From positions 1-46,848 of the forward strand of contig JAAFKA010000036.1 of the NCBI GenBank assembly GCA_013299115.1: a stretch of DNA of 46,848 nt, given 5' to 3'. The position numbers and the translations under genes are program-made. The notes under the pieces were generated by a model that had not been told where the DNA came from, did not search any database, and saw only the letters and a list, made by a program, of their open reading frames with translations. Position 1 is the stretch's first letter; each line of letters begins with the position of its first letter. Positions 17,904 through 24,705 of the stretch are shown one piece after another. This stretch comes from Cytophagales bacterium (GTDB lineage: Bacteria; Bacteroidota; Bacteroidia; Cytophagales; Thermoflexibacteraceae).

Positions 17904-19448
17904 TCATTTCTCCACTTTTTCCATCACACACTCCACCACAGTTCTGTTTTCGTAGTCAAAATTCATTCCCACCAAGCAAATTTGTCTATTGTCGGCAAGA
18001 TATTTTTCATAATATTTCTTGTCTTTGATTTGCAACAAAGCCTTTTTGATGCTACTCGAAAACTTAAATTCTATGATGTAAATGTAGTTGGGTACAAAAA
18101 TTACCGCATCAATTCTGCCTTTGTTGGTGTTTTCTTCGGCTTTAATTTCCAAACCCAAAATTTTCAACGTCAAATAAATAATCAGTTGATAATAAGCCTC
18201 TTTTTTCGCAGTTACGATTTGGTAGGGAATTTGGGCAAACAAGATAGTCAAGTTTTCCACAAACAAATCCATATTGCCTGTTTCCAAACTTTTTTTCAGA
18301 TTGTACTTCAATTTTGCTAAACTTACATCTCCCTCAATGTATTCGGCAACCCGAAAATAGTTGAAAGAATCACGCACCTCTTTGTTGGGGTAGTTGAGCA
18401 AAAAATTTTCCTCGTCTAATTTTTCTGTAATAGTCAAGTAGCCTGTTTGAAAAAGCAAAGACACCAAATGTTTTTCTATCTCCTCTATTTTGTATCTTTC
18501 CAATTCAAATACACCAAAAGGCACATCTTGCAAATCCTCTATATACCTGTTATTCAATAGTTTAACCACCATTGTAGGCGTACCTGTACTAAACCAATGA
18601 TTCAGAAATTTGCCCTCGTCCAGAAAGTTAAGTATGGAGTAAGGGTTATAGACACTGTTTGCACCGTCCCAAGAATAGCCATTATACCACCGTTTGATTT
18701 CTGCCAGCAAGTCAGGCATGGGCATATTTTTTTTGCTACTTTCCCTTGCCAAATACTCCGCAAAATACGTTTCTAATTCGGTTTGTGTATAACCCAAAGC
18801 TGTGGCAAAGTAGTCTTTTAAGGTTAAATCAATCAAATTATTGAGGTCAGAAAACAAGGATACTTTGCTAAATTTTGATACACCTGTGAGGAAAATAAAC
18901 TGCAAATCGACAGTCATGCCTTTGAGTGTGCCGAAAAAATGTTTGAGTGTATCTCTATTAAGCGTTGCTTGGGCGGGGTCGTCTATGTAGTCAATAATAC
19001 TTTTGTCGTATTCATCTATCAAAATCACTACATTTTGTTGATATTTTGCCTTTAATGCTATAATCAATTCAGAAAATAAATCTCTTGGCGAATCACCAAC
19101 TAAAACAACATTTTCTTTTTTAGCTTCTCTCCGCAAATAACTTTTTAGTCCTTCGGTCAAAGTATTATCTTTGTAACTAATGTTCAGAAAATCTAAATAA
19201 ATAACAGGATAAGGTTGCCAATCTATTTTATCCTCAATATACAACCCTGCAAATAAATCTTTACGACCTTGGAAAATATACTTAAACGTACTCAATAACA
19301 AAGACTTACCAAAACGGCGAGGACGAGAAAGAAAATAAAAGCCTCTGTTTGCTATCAAAGGCAACAAAAACCTTGTTTTATCAACATAGATACGATTTTC
19401 TTCAATAACAGTTGCAAAGTCATTGAGAGGCAAGGATAATTTCTTCAT
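17904..19448 (-). CDS. AAA-ATPase-like / PD-(D/E)XK nuclease fusion protein
   Basis: 514 residues. The N-terminal half is the AAA-ATPase-like domain (PF09820): the opening [20 protein letters not shown], Walker [16 protein letters not shown] (about 41-55) and Walker-B-like [13 protein letters not shown] (about 140-152). The C-terminal third (about 395-510) is the associated PD-(D/E)XK domain (PF08011): [20 protein letters not shown] carries the D...E-x-K catalytic arrangement. These proteins are abundant and multi-copy in Bacteroidota and are assumed to be mobile or DNA-acting; their biological role is not established. Codon use resembles its neighbours. A plausible promoter lies at 19469-19499. 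Confidence 0.9.
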   Translation of the reverse strand: MKKLSLPLNDFATVIEENRIYVDKTRFLLPLIANRGFYFLSRPRRFGKSLLLSTFKYIFQGRKDLFAGLYIEDKIDWQPYPVIYLDFLNISYKDNTLTEGLKSYLRREAKKENVVLVGDSPRDLFSELIIALKAKYQQNVVILIDEYDKSIIDYIDDPAQATLNRDTLKHFFGTLKGMTVDLQFIFLTGVSKFSKVSLFSDLNNLIDLTLKDYFATALGYTQTELETYFAEYLARESSKKNMPMPDLLAEIKRWYNGYSWDGANSVYNPYSILNFLDEGKFLNHWFSTGTPTMVVKLLNNRYIEDLQDVPFGVFELERYKIEEIEKHLVSLLFQTGYLTITEKLDEENFLLNYPNKEVRDSFNYFRVAEYIEGDVSLAKLKYNLKKSLETGNMDLFVENLTILFAQIPYQIVTAKKEAYYQLIIYLTLKILGLEIKAEENTNKGRIDAVIFVPNYIYIIEFKFSSSIKKALLQIKDKKYYEKYLADNRQICLVGMNFDYENRTVVECVMEKVEK

Positions 19449-19468
19449 TTAGGTACAAAATTATTTAA

Positions 19469-19499
19469 CAAATTTAGCTATTTTTTTGCTAAAAAGCAA
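19469..19499 (-). promoter_or_regulatory. Bacteroidota-type promoter for the AAA/nuclease gene
   Basis: On the minus strand TTG (complement of 19497-19499) is followed after 20 bases by TAAATTTG (complement of 19469-19476), matching -33/-7 TTTG-N19..21-TAnnTTTG except for one base in the -33 box. It is 21 bp from the start codon. Confidence 0.4.
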
Positions 19500-19589
19500 C
19501 CGAACAAAGTAATTTTCAACTTTTCAGTTTATAAATTGTTTTTTAACTTCAAAATTGCAATATTTGTAACAGTAATAAACTTTTTTATC

Positions 19590-20576
19590 ATGTCAGGAGA
19601 ACTTTTGCTTTTATTAGCAGCCTCAATCGTAGGTTTTGCCGTTTTTATGTATTTCGTCCCTGTCAATTTATGGATAACAGCCGTATTTTCAGGGGTTAGA
19701 GTAGGGCTTTTCGACCTCGTTTTTATGCGACTCCGCAAAGTCCCTCCTCGCATTATTGTAGAGTCTATGATAACCTCTACCAAAGCAGGATTGAATATCA
19801 CCCTTGCAGAGTTAGAAACGCACTATTTGGCAGGAGGTCATGTGCCTTCGGTCATCAAGGCGTTGATTTCGGCAGACAAGGCAAACATAGCCCTAAGTTT
19901 TAAGCAAGCCGCCGCCATAGATTTGGCAGGTCGTGATGTGTTTGAGGCAGTGCAGCTTTCTGTGCAGCCCCAAGTGATTAACACGCCAAAAGTTACAGCA
20001 GTAGCTCAAGACGGTATTCAGTTGATAACCGAAGCAAGAGTTACCTTGCGAGCAAACATAGCCCAATTAGTAGGTGGGGCAGGCGAAGCAACCATTTTGG
20101 CAAGGGTTGGCGAAGGGATTGTAACCTCCATTGGTTCGTCTATGTCGCACAAAGAAGTATTGGAAAATCCCGATAAAATTTCTAAATTGGTACTTTCCAA
20201 AGGACTCGATGCAGGGACAGCTTTTGAAATCTTGTCTATCGATATTGCAGATATAGACGTAGGCGAAAACATTGGTGCAAAACTCCAAATAGACCAGGCA
20301 AATGCAGATTTGAAAGTGGCAGAGGCAAAAGCCGAAGAACGGAGAGCTATGGCAGTGGCAGTAGAGCAAGAAATGAAGGCAAAATCGCAAGCAGCCAGAG
20401 CAAAAGTAATAGAAGCAGAGGCAGAAATTCCTTTGGCTATTGCAGAGGCTTTCAGAGCAGGCAATTTGGGTTTAATGGATTATTACAAACTACAAAACCT
20501 CAATGCAGATACCCAAATGCGTGAATCTATTGCAGGCGGTGCAAAAGAAGTAAAAAAATTAGACATCAGTAAATAA
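19590..20576 (+). CDS. floA: Flotillin-like protein FloA
   Basis: 328 residues from the ATG at 19590 ([20 protein letters not shown]). An upstream start would add 18 hydrophobic residues and is less likely, since family members begin close to the hairpin-like membrane segment. After the membrane-inserted N-terminus come the SPFH/flotillin region ([25 protein letters not shown]-like strand [20 protein letters not shown]) and a C-terminal Ala/Glu-rich coiled coil (about 250-310). FloA scaffolds functional membrane microdomains and oligomerises at the cytoplasmic face. It usually pairs with an NfeD-type protein, which is not adjacent here. The next gene, 117 bp on, is a lipoprotein. Confidence 0.92.
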   Translation: MSGELLLLLAASIVGFAVFMYFVPVNLWITAVFSGVRVGLFDLVFMRLRKVPPRIIVESMITSTKAGLNITLAELETHYLAGGHVPSVIKALISADKANIALSFKQAAAIDLAGRDVFEAVQLSVQPQVINTPKVTAVAQDGIQLITEARVTLRANIAQLVGGAGEATILARVGEGIVTSIGSSMSHKEVLENPDKISKLVLSKGLDAGTAFEILSIDIADIDVGENIGAKLQIDQANADLKVAEAKAEERRAMAVAVEQEMKAKSQAARAKVIEAEAEIPLAIAEAFRAGNLGLMDYYKLQNLNADTQMRESIAGGAKEVKKLDISK

Positions 20577-20580
20577 TTCT

Positions 20581-20664
20581 GTAGTGCGGACTTCAGTCCG
20601 CACCTTTGAATGTAACATACGCTTCAGCGTGTGAAAAATGTAACATACGCTTTAGCGTGTGATT
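20581..20664. repeat. Cluster of three short palindromic repeats
   Basis: CTGTAGTGCGGACTTCAGTC...GCAC is a relative of the repeat at 5948-6058. It is followed by two near-identical units, ACATACGCTTCAGCGTGT and ACATACGCTTTAGCGTGT, each a palindrome. The cluster follows the floA stop closely and may act in 3'-end formation. Confidence 0.7.
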
Positions 20665-20693
20665 GAGTTAATTTGGTTTATTATCTTAAAAAC

Positions 20694-21146
20694 ATGAAAA
20701 AAATATCATTTCTCATTCTTACAGTTCTTGTAGGCTTATTTGTTGGTAGTTGCTCCGAAAAAGTAGTGGTATTACCCAAGCCCGACTTTGCCGATTTATT
20801 GGTAAAAGCAAGTCCATTTAAAGGAATTAAGCAAGAAGTAGGGGCACAAGACAATAAAGAAGTTACGATTGAAATTTTGCCTGAAAGCAAACAATCTGTT
20901 ATTTTTAAAGAAGGCAATGTGCAGTTTAGCGTAACGATTGATAGCACAGACTACCAAAATGCTTTTTTGCGAGTTAATCAACAAGTTTCTTCGGCAGGAA
21001 ATATAGTAGGCAGACCAACCAGTGTTACAAGCCCTACAAAACATGGGGTTTTCTTTGCCAAAGACGAAAAAGGAGCAAGTGTGAACATCATACAATTGGG
21101 TGTAAATGCAGGTAACAAAGTTTGGACTTACAACTTGAAAAAATAG
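20694..21146 (+). CDS. Small predicted lipoprotein of unknown function
   Basis: 150 residues starting MKKISFLILTVLVGLFVGSC. The hydrophobic stretch followed by V-G-S-C is a lipobox, so the mature protein would begin at Cys20 and be membrane-anchored, likely facing the periplasm or the surface. The remainder is beta-rich (EVTIEILPESKQSVIF, VQFSVTIDSTDYQNAFLRVN) with no motif I recognise. The ATG at 20694 was chosen because a TTG-type start seven codons upstream would bury the signal sequence. It lies between floA and the glucan phosphorylase-like gene and ends at a clear terminator. Confidence 0.75.
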   Translation: MKKISFLILTVLVGLFVGSCSEKVVVLPKPDFADLLVKASPFKGIKQEVGAQDNKEVTIEILPESKQSVIFKEGNVQFSVTIDSTDYQNAFLRVNQQVSSAGNIVGRPTSVTSPTKHGVFFAKDEKGASVNIIQLGVNAGNKVWTYNLKK

Positions 21147-21170
21147 TTGAGGGTTACTTAATTTATCTGA

Positions 21171-21216
21171 AAGGTGCAAAATAGTTGCTTTGGAAGACAA
21201 CATTTTGCACCTTTTT
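21171..21216 (+). terminator. Intrinsic terminator after the lipoprotein gene
   Basis: AAGGTGCAAAATaGTTG, a 10-base loop and CAACATTTTGCACC, followed by TTTTT. The stem is about 16 bp with one bulge. It begins 24 bp after the stop codon. Confidence 0.8.
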
Positions 21217-21507
21217 AGTTATTAGACAAAAATAAAATTGTATTTTAATCTTGAATTTGCATTTTTTTCAAAACCTTTTTTTACCACAAAGTTTTAAATG
21301 GATAAAGTAAATTATATGGTACTTCGTAGAGCAAGCTATGAAGAAGGAATTAGAGTTTTTGGCTATTTCATAAATAAACTTTTTGTGAAAGTCTAAAAAA
21401 ATATCCCCGCAAGGATTTATAACCCTTGCGAGTAGGCCTCAAAAAACTTTCGCAAGAAGTCTAATCATGTTTCTTTTTGTTGCTATTTTTTTAATAAAAT
21501 TAACTTC
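21217..21507. other. Non-coding stretch before the glucan phosphorylase-like gene
   Basis: AT-rich sequence without a convincing gene. A 33-codon open frame from 21298 has no recognisable features. A palindrome, CGCAAGG...CCTTGCG at about 21408-21430, resembles the CCGCAAGG motif of the array at 698-987. Confidence 0.5.
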
Positions 21508-21541
21508 TTTGTTGTTTTTTAGTAAAAAAAATATACTTTTG
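21508..21541 (+). promoter_or_regulatory. Bacteroidota-type promoter for the glucan phosphorylase-like gene
   Basis: TTTG at 21508-21511 and TACTTTTG at 21534-21541 are separated by 22 bases, close to the -33/-7 consensus. Transcription would start near 21548, about 30 bp before the start codon. Confidence 0.6.
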
Positions 21542-21577
21542 CTAACATTTTATTAAAGTTTAACTATCGAGTAAAAT

Positions 21578-23257
21578 ATGAAATATAACACTTGGCAACA
21601 CCCCTACGACTACAATCCAAAATTTACTAAACGAGTGGCTTATTTTTGTATGGAGTTTGCCCTCCATCAGCCTCTCAAAATTTATTCAGGTGGATTGGGT
21701 TATTTGGCGGGTTCACACATGCGTAGTGCGTATGAACTGAAACAAAATATGATTGGCATTGGCATTTTGTGGAAACATGGCTACTATGACCAAGTTCGCA
21801 ATGCGGACAGGTCTATGCAGGTCATGTTTCAAAACAAAGCCTACAATTATTTGGAGGACACCGAAATTTTGATACCTGTTTACGTTCACCGCCATCAGGT
21901 GTATGTGAAAGTGTATTGCCTCCGTCCTGAAACTTTTGGCACTGTGCCTATTTATCTGCTTTCTACGGATATTCCAGAAAACGACCACTTGGCTCAAACC
22001 ATTACCCACAAGTTGTACGACAAGGATACGGCTGCACGTATAGCCCAAAACATTGTGTTGGGTATAGGCGGGGCAAAATTGGTGGAGGTTTTGGGTGGTG
22101 CAGATGTTTATCACATGAACGAAGCCCATGCGTTGCCTTTGGCTTTTCACCTTTATTCGCAATTTAAAAGTGTGGACAAAGTGCGTGAACACCTTACCTT
22201 TACGACCCACACCCCCGAAAAAGCTGGTAATGAAGAACATTATTTCGAGTTGCTGGAAAAAATGGGCTTTTTTGGTATGTTGCCAGAGCAAGAAGTGCGG
22301 AGAATTACAGGCGTAAAAGGCGAAGTATTTAGCCATAGTTTAGTTGCTTTGCGGTTGGCAAAAATAGCCAATGGCGTATCGCAGTTGCATGGCGAAGTAT
22401 CGAGAGAAATGTGGAAAGACTATGACGGACTTGCACCCATTACAGCCATTACCAATTCGCAAAACAAAAAATACTGGGCAGACACCAAATTGGAGGCAGC
22501 TCTCCAAGAAGGCAATGACGAGGCTTTGCTCAACCGCAAAAAACACCTCAAACAGTGGCTTTTTGAGGTAGTAGCAGACCAAACAGGCAAAATATTTGAC
22601 CCCAACGTGCTTACTATTGTGTGGGCAAGACGTTTTGCGGAGTACAAAAGAGCAGATTTATTGCTACACGACATCAATCGTTTTAACCGAATTATCAACA
22701 GCACTACCCAACCTGTGCAGATAATTTGGGCAGGAAAACCTTATCCGTTTGATGACTACGCCATCAGTGTTTTTAACCATTTGGTAAAATACACGCAAAA
22801 GTTCTCTAATTGTGCGGTTTTGACAGGTTATGAATTGACTTTATCGAAACTTCTCAAATTAGGGGCAGATGTGTGGCTCAACACACCACGCCGCCCTCGT
22901 GAGGCTTCTGGCACCAGTGGCATGACCGCAGCCATGAACGGGGCTATCAATGTTTCTATTAACGATGGTTGGATTCCCGAATTTATCAAGCACGGACACA
23001 ACGGTTTTGTGTTGCCCATAGCCGAAGAAGACGGACATTATGACGAAGTAGATGACTTCGATGCAAAGAATTTGTACGAAATCCTCGAAAAAGAAGTCAT
23101 TGCACTGTACTACAAAGAGCCTAAAAAATGGTTGAAACTGATGAAAACCAGTATGAAAGAAGTAGTGCCTTTCTTCGACTCAGACCGTATGGCTACCGAG
23201 TATTACCAAAAATTGTACGATTATGTCCATGAACCAGCAGAAATGTTGGCTCATTAA
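21578..23257 (+). CDS. Alpha-glucan phosphorylase-like protein (GT35), PLP lysine apparently absent
   Basis: 559 residues, the short form of the alpha-glucan phosphorylase family (TIGR02094 type). Signatures include VAYFCMEFALHQPLKIYSGG, LGYLAGSHM, FTTHTPEKAGNE, VWARRFAEYKRADLL and IIWAGKPYPFDDYAI. Active family members cleave glycogen or maltodextrin with phosphate, using pyridoxal phosphate on a lysine in the motif EASGT-S/N-x-M-K. Here the corresponding text is EASGTSGMTAAMNGA: the lysine position is Thr (codon ACC, about residue 448). Either the enzyme lacks the PLP Schiff base and does a different glucan transfer, or it belongs to a lineage-specific non-PLP branch. It has its own promoter and a terminator at its end; no glycogen genes adjoin it. 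Confidence 0.8.
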   Translation: MKYNTWQHPYDYNPKFTKRVAYFCMEFALHQPLKIYSGGLGYLAGSHMRSAYELKQNMIGIGILWKHGYYDQVRNADRSMQVMFQNKAYNYLEDTEILIPVYVHRHQVYVKVYCLRPETFGTVPIYLLSTDIPENDHLAQTITHKLYDKDTAARIAQNIVLGIGGAKLVEVLGGADVYHMNEAHALPLAFHLYSQFKSVDKVREHLTFTTHTPEKAGNEEHYFELLEKMGFFGMLPEQEVRRITGVKGEVFSHSLVALRLAKIANGVSQLHGEVSREMWKDYDGLAPITAITNSQNKKYWADTKLEAALQEGNDEALLNRKKHLKQWLFEVVADQTGKIFDPNVLTIVWARRFAEYKRADLLLHDINRFNRIINSTTQPVQIIWAGKPYPFDDYAISVFNHLVKYTQKFSNCAVLTGYELTLSKLLKLGADVWLNTPRRPREASGTSGMTAAMNGAINVSINDGWIPEFIKHGHNGFVLPIAEEDGHYDEVDDFDAKNLYEILEKEVIALYYKEPKKWLKLMKTSMKEVVPFFDSDRMATEYYQKLYDYVHEPAEMLAH

Positions 23258-23278
23258 GATAAGTTTTTTGATTATTCA

Positions 23279-23316
23279 AACCTTATAAGGCTTTAAAAAC
23301 CTTATAAGGTTTTTTC
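23279..23316 (+). terminator. Palindrome with T-run after the glucan phosphorylase-like gene
   Basis: AAACCTTATAAGG, a short spacer and AACCTTATAAGGTTTTTT, followed by C and TTTT. It belongs by shape to the AAAC...GTTT palindrome family seen at 24777, 28912 and 46716, here serving as an apparent terminator 21 bp after the stop. Confidence 0.7.
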
Positions 23317-23490
23317 TTTTGAAATTTACTTTGCCTTTATGAATTTCTTACAAATAGAGTAAATTTGTTTAACTTTACAAAATAAATTATGACCAAGCCA
23401 GCTAAACGACGCAAGACTAAACAGTTATAGGTATGCCTGCCGATATTGCAGATAAAATATTTACAGTTTATTACACCACCCAAACCAACC

Positions 23491-23622
23491 TTCCAAGAAG
23501 TTCGCAACAACCTCTTGAAAGAAGAAGTATTTTTTGTAAATTTGTTTAAAACTAAACTCTTATGCAACTACAAATAAACATCACAGACGAAAGCAAAGCA
23601 ATGTTCTTGATAGAATTATTGC
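23491..23622 (+). repeat. First copy of a 130-bp direct repeat (mutase start relic, promoter, antitoxin start)
   Basis: It begins TTCCAAGAAGTTCGCAACAA then CCTCTTGAAAG, which matches codons 8-17 of the methylmalonyl-CoA mutase gene (24727-24756). It then has TAAATTTG, a -7-like box at 23537-23544, and ends with the first 20 codons of the antitoxin-like gene. The second copy is at 23895-24026. Confidence 0.85.
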
Positions 23623-23819
23623 GGAGTTTAGATTATGTGCAAATTATTGGTGAATTGGCAAGTCCGATAGTAGAACAGGAAACAGCAATTTATGAATGGG
23701 ACAACTTAAAGCAAGCAGAAAAAGAGGCTATTGAAGAAGGGATTTTTCAGGCTGATAATAAAATGACTGTTTCAAACGAGGTAATGTTAAACAAAATGGA
23801 ACAATGGCTTATCAAATAA
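23562..23819 (+). CDS. Antitoxin-like protein with a lost toxin
   Basis: 85 residues. The C-terminal half (about 45-85; IYEWDNLKQAEKEAIEEGI, then NEVMLNKMEQWLIK) has the W-D-x-L-x3-E-K-x2-I-x2-G-I layout common in small Bacteroidota antitoxins that precede RelE/ParE-type toxins. No DNA-binding motif is certain. The end of the gene overlaps by 16 bp the ATG of what looks like its toxin, which stops after 19 residues (23804-23863). The gene begins in the duplicated block, which supplies a plausible promoter (TAAATTTG 18 bp upstream). An orphan antitoxin is the best reading; direct family assignment is uncertain. Confidence 0.6.
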   Translation: MQLQINITDESKAMFLIELLRSLDYVQIIGELASPIVEQETAIYEWDNLKQAEKEAIEEGIFQADNKMTVSNEVMLNKMEQWLIK

Positions 23820-23863
23820 CCATTTTTGGCAACAAACAAAACCCAGCTAAACTAAAATTCTGA
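23804..23863 (+). pseudogene. Remnant of a RelE/ParE-like toxin start (19 codons)
   Basis: Starting inside the end of the antitoxin-like gene, an ATG opens MAYQITIFGNKQNPAKLKF and then a TGA. The overlap of toxin start with antitoxin stop is the usual TA layout, and a short beta-strand opening of this kind is typical for RelE-fold toxins. The sequence breaks about 30 bp before the second copy of the 130-bp repeat, so the recombination that created the repeat probably removed the rest. Confidence 0.45.
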
Positions 23864-23894
23864 TATTTAAAATATGTTTACACCCAAACTAATC

Positions 23895-24026
23895 TTCCAA
23901 GAAGTTTGAAATAACCTCTTGAAAGACAAATATTTTCCCCTAAATTTGTTTAAAACTAAACTCTTATGCAACTACAAATCAATAGCACAGACGAAAGCAA
24001 AGCAATGTTCTTGATAGAACTGTTGC
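23895..24026 (+). repeat. Second copy of the 130-bp direct repeat
   Basis: It parallels 23491-23622: a mutase-start relic (now with GAAGTTTGAAATAACC, degenerate), TAAATTTG at 23941-23948, and the antitoxin start ATGCAACTACAAAT..., continuing through ATGTTCTTGATAGAA. After about 20 codons it switches to nucleotidyltransferase sequence. Confidence 0.85.
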
Positions 24027-24322
24027 AAAAAATCAAAACAACTTTGCAGACAATTTATGCTCAACGGCTGGCAAAAGTTATTTTGTTTGGTTCGTATGCT
24101 CGCAACGAGGCAACCGAAAATTCGGATATAGACATTGCTATTATTCTTTATGACAATGAAATGAGCCTATCAAAAGAATTAGAATTATTGAGTAAAAATT
24201 TTATAGATTTGGTTTTACAATCCGATAAAGTAATAGCCAAAATTCCTATCACTTTGCAAAGATTTGAAAATTCTAACAGCTTATTTATTCGCAACATCCG
24301 CAAAGATGGTATAGAAATATGA
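23966..24322 (+). CDS. MNT-type nucleotidyltransferase antitoxin with a borrowed N-terminus
   Basis: 118 residues. The minimal nucleotidyltransferase core is clear: VILFGSYARNEATENSDIDI (about 38-57), giving the G-S-x10-D-x-D metal and nucleotide site. Proteins of this family normally begin near LLQKIKTTLQ. Here the first about 20 residues (MQLQINSTDESKAMFLIELL) are the start of the upstream antitoxin, joined in frame by the duplicated block. The stop overlaps the HEPN gene start by 4 bp (ATGA). In known MntA/HepT pairs the MNT protein transfers AMP to the HEPN toxin and silences it. Whether that holds here depends on the C-terminal partner type. Confidence 0.85.
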   Translation: MQLQINSTDESKAMFLIELLQKIKTTLQTIYAQRLAKVILFGSYARNEATENSDIDIAIILYDNEMSLSKELELLSKNFIDLVLQSDKVIAKIPITLQRFENSNSLFIRNIRKDGIEI

Positions 24323-24693
24323 AGGAAGAAACCGTAAAAATATTAGATAAAGCTACTGACTGTTTGCAGTCTGCACAAGTATTGTTTGCCACACAACATT
24401 TTGAAGCAGCAATTAATAGGGCATATTATTGTATGTTTGATGCAGTTCAGGCACTTTTTTGTGAACAAGATTTATATGTAAAAACACATCAAGGCACAAA
24501 TAGCAAGTTTAATCAACTCTACATAAAAACAGGTTTGTTGCCCAAAGAACTTAGTCAAGATTTTACTAAAATTTTTGAATTAAGACAGGTAAGTGATTAT
24601 GATTTTGAAACTACTCTTACACAAGAAGACGCACAAATGGCTATCGAATGTGCAAGTAAATTTTTATGTGCAATTCAAAATTATTTGCAATAA
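24319..24693 (+). CDS. HEPN-domain protein (UPF0332 type), partner of the MNT protein
   Basis: 124 residues, all alpha-helical. The layout ILDKATDCLQSAQVLFATQ, AAINRAYYCMFDAVQALF and RQVSDYDFETTLTQEDAQMA fits the UPF0332/HEPN family, with R-x3-DYD in place of the R-x4-6-H ribonuclease motif of HepT. This group usually sits next to an MNT nucleotidyltransferase, as here with a 4-bp overlap, so translational coupling and a two-protein complex are expected. RNase activity is not certain, because the canonical histidine is not visible. It ends 12 bp before the mutase ATG, so the module may be read through into the mutase gene. Confidence 0.8.
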   Translation: MKEETVKILDKATDCLQSAQVLFATQHFEAAINRAYYCMFDAVQALFCEQDLYVKTHQGTNSKFNQLYIKTGLLPKELSQDFTKIFELRQVSDYDFETTLTQEDAQMAIECASKFLCAIQNYLQ

Positions 24694-24705
24694 CCATAAC
24701 CCAAT

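Noticed and set aside
21298-21399. 33-codon open frame starting MDKVNYMVLRRASYEEG
   Set aside because: No promoter or homologous motif; it lies in an AT-rich gap where such frames arise by chance.
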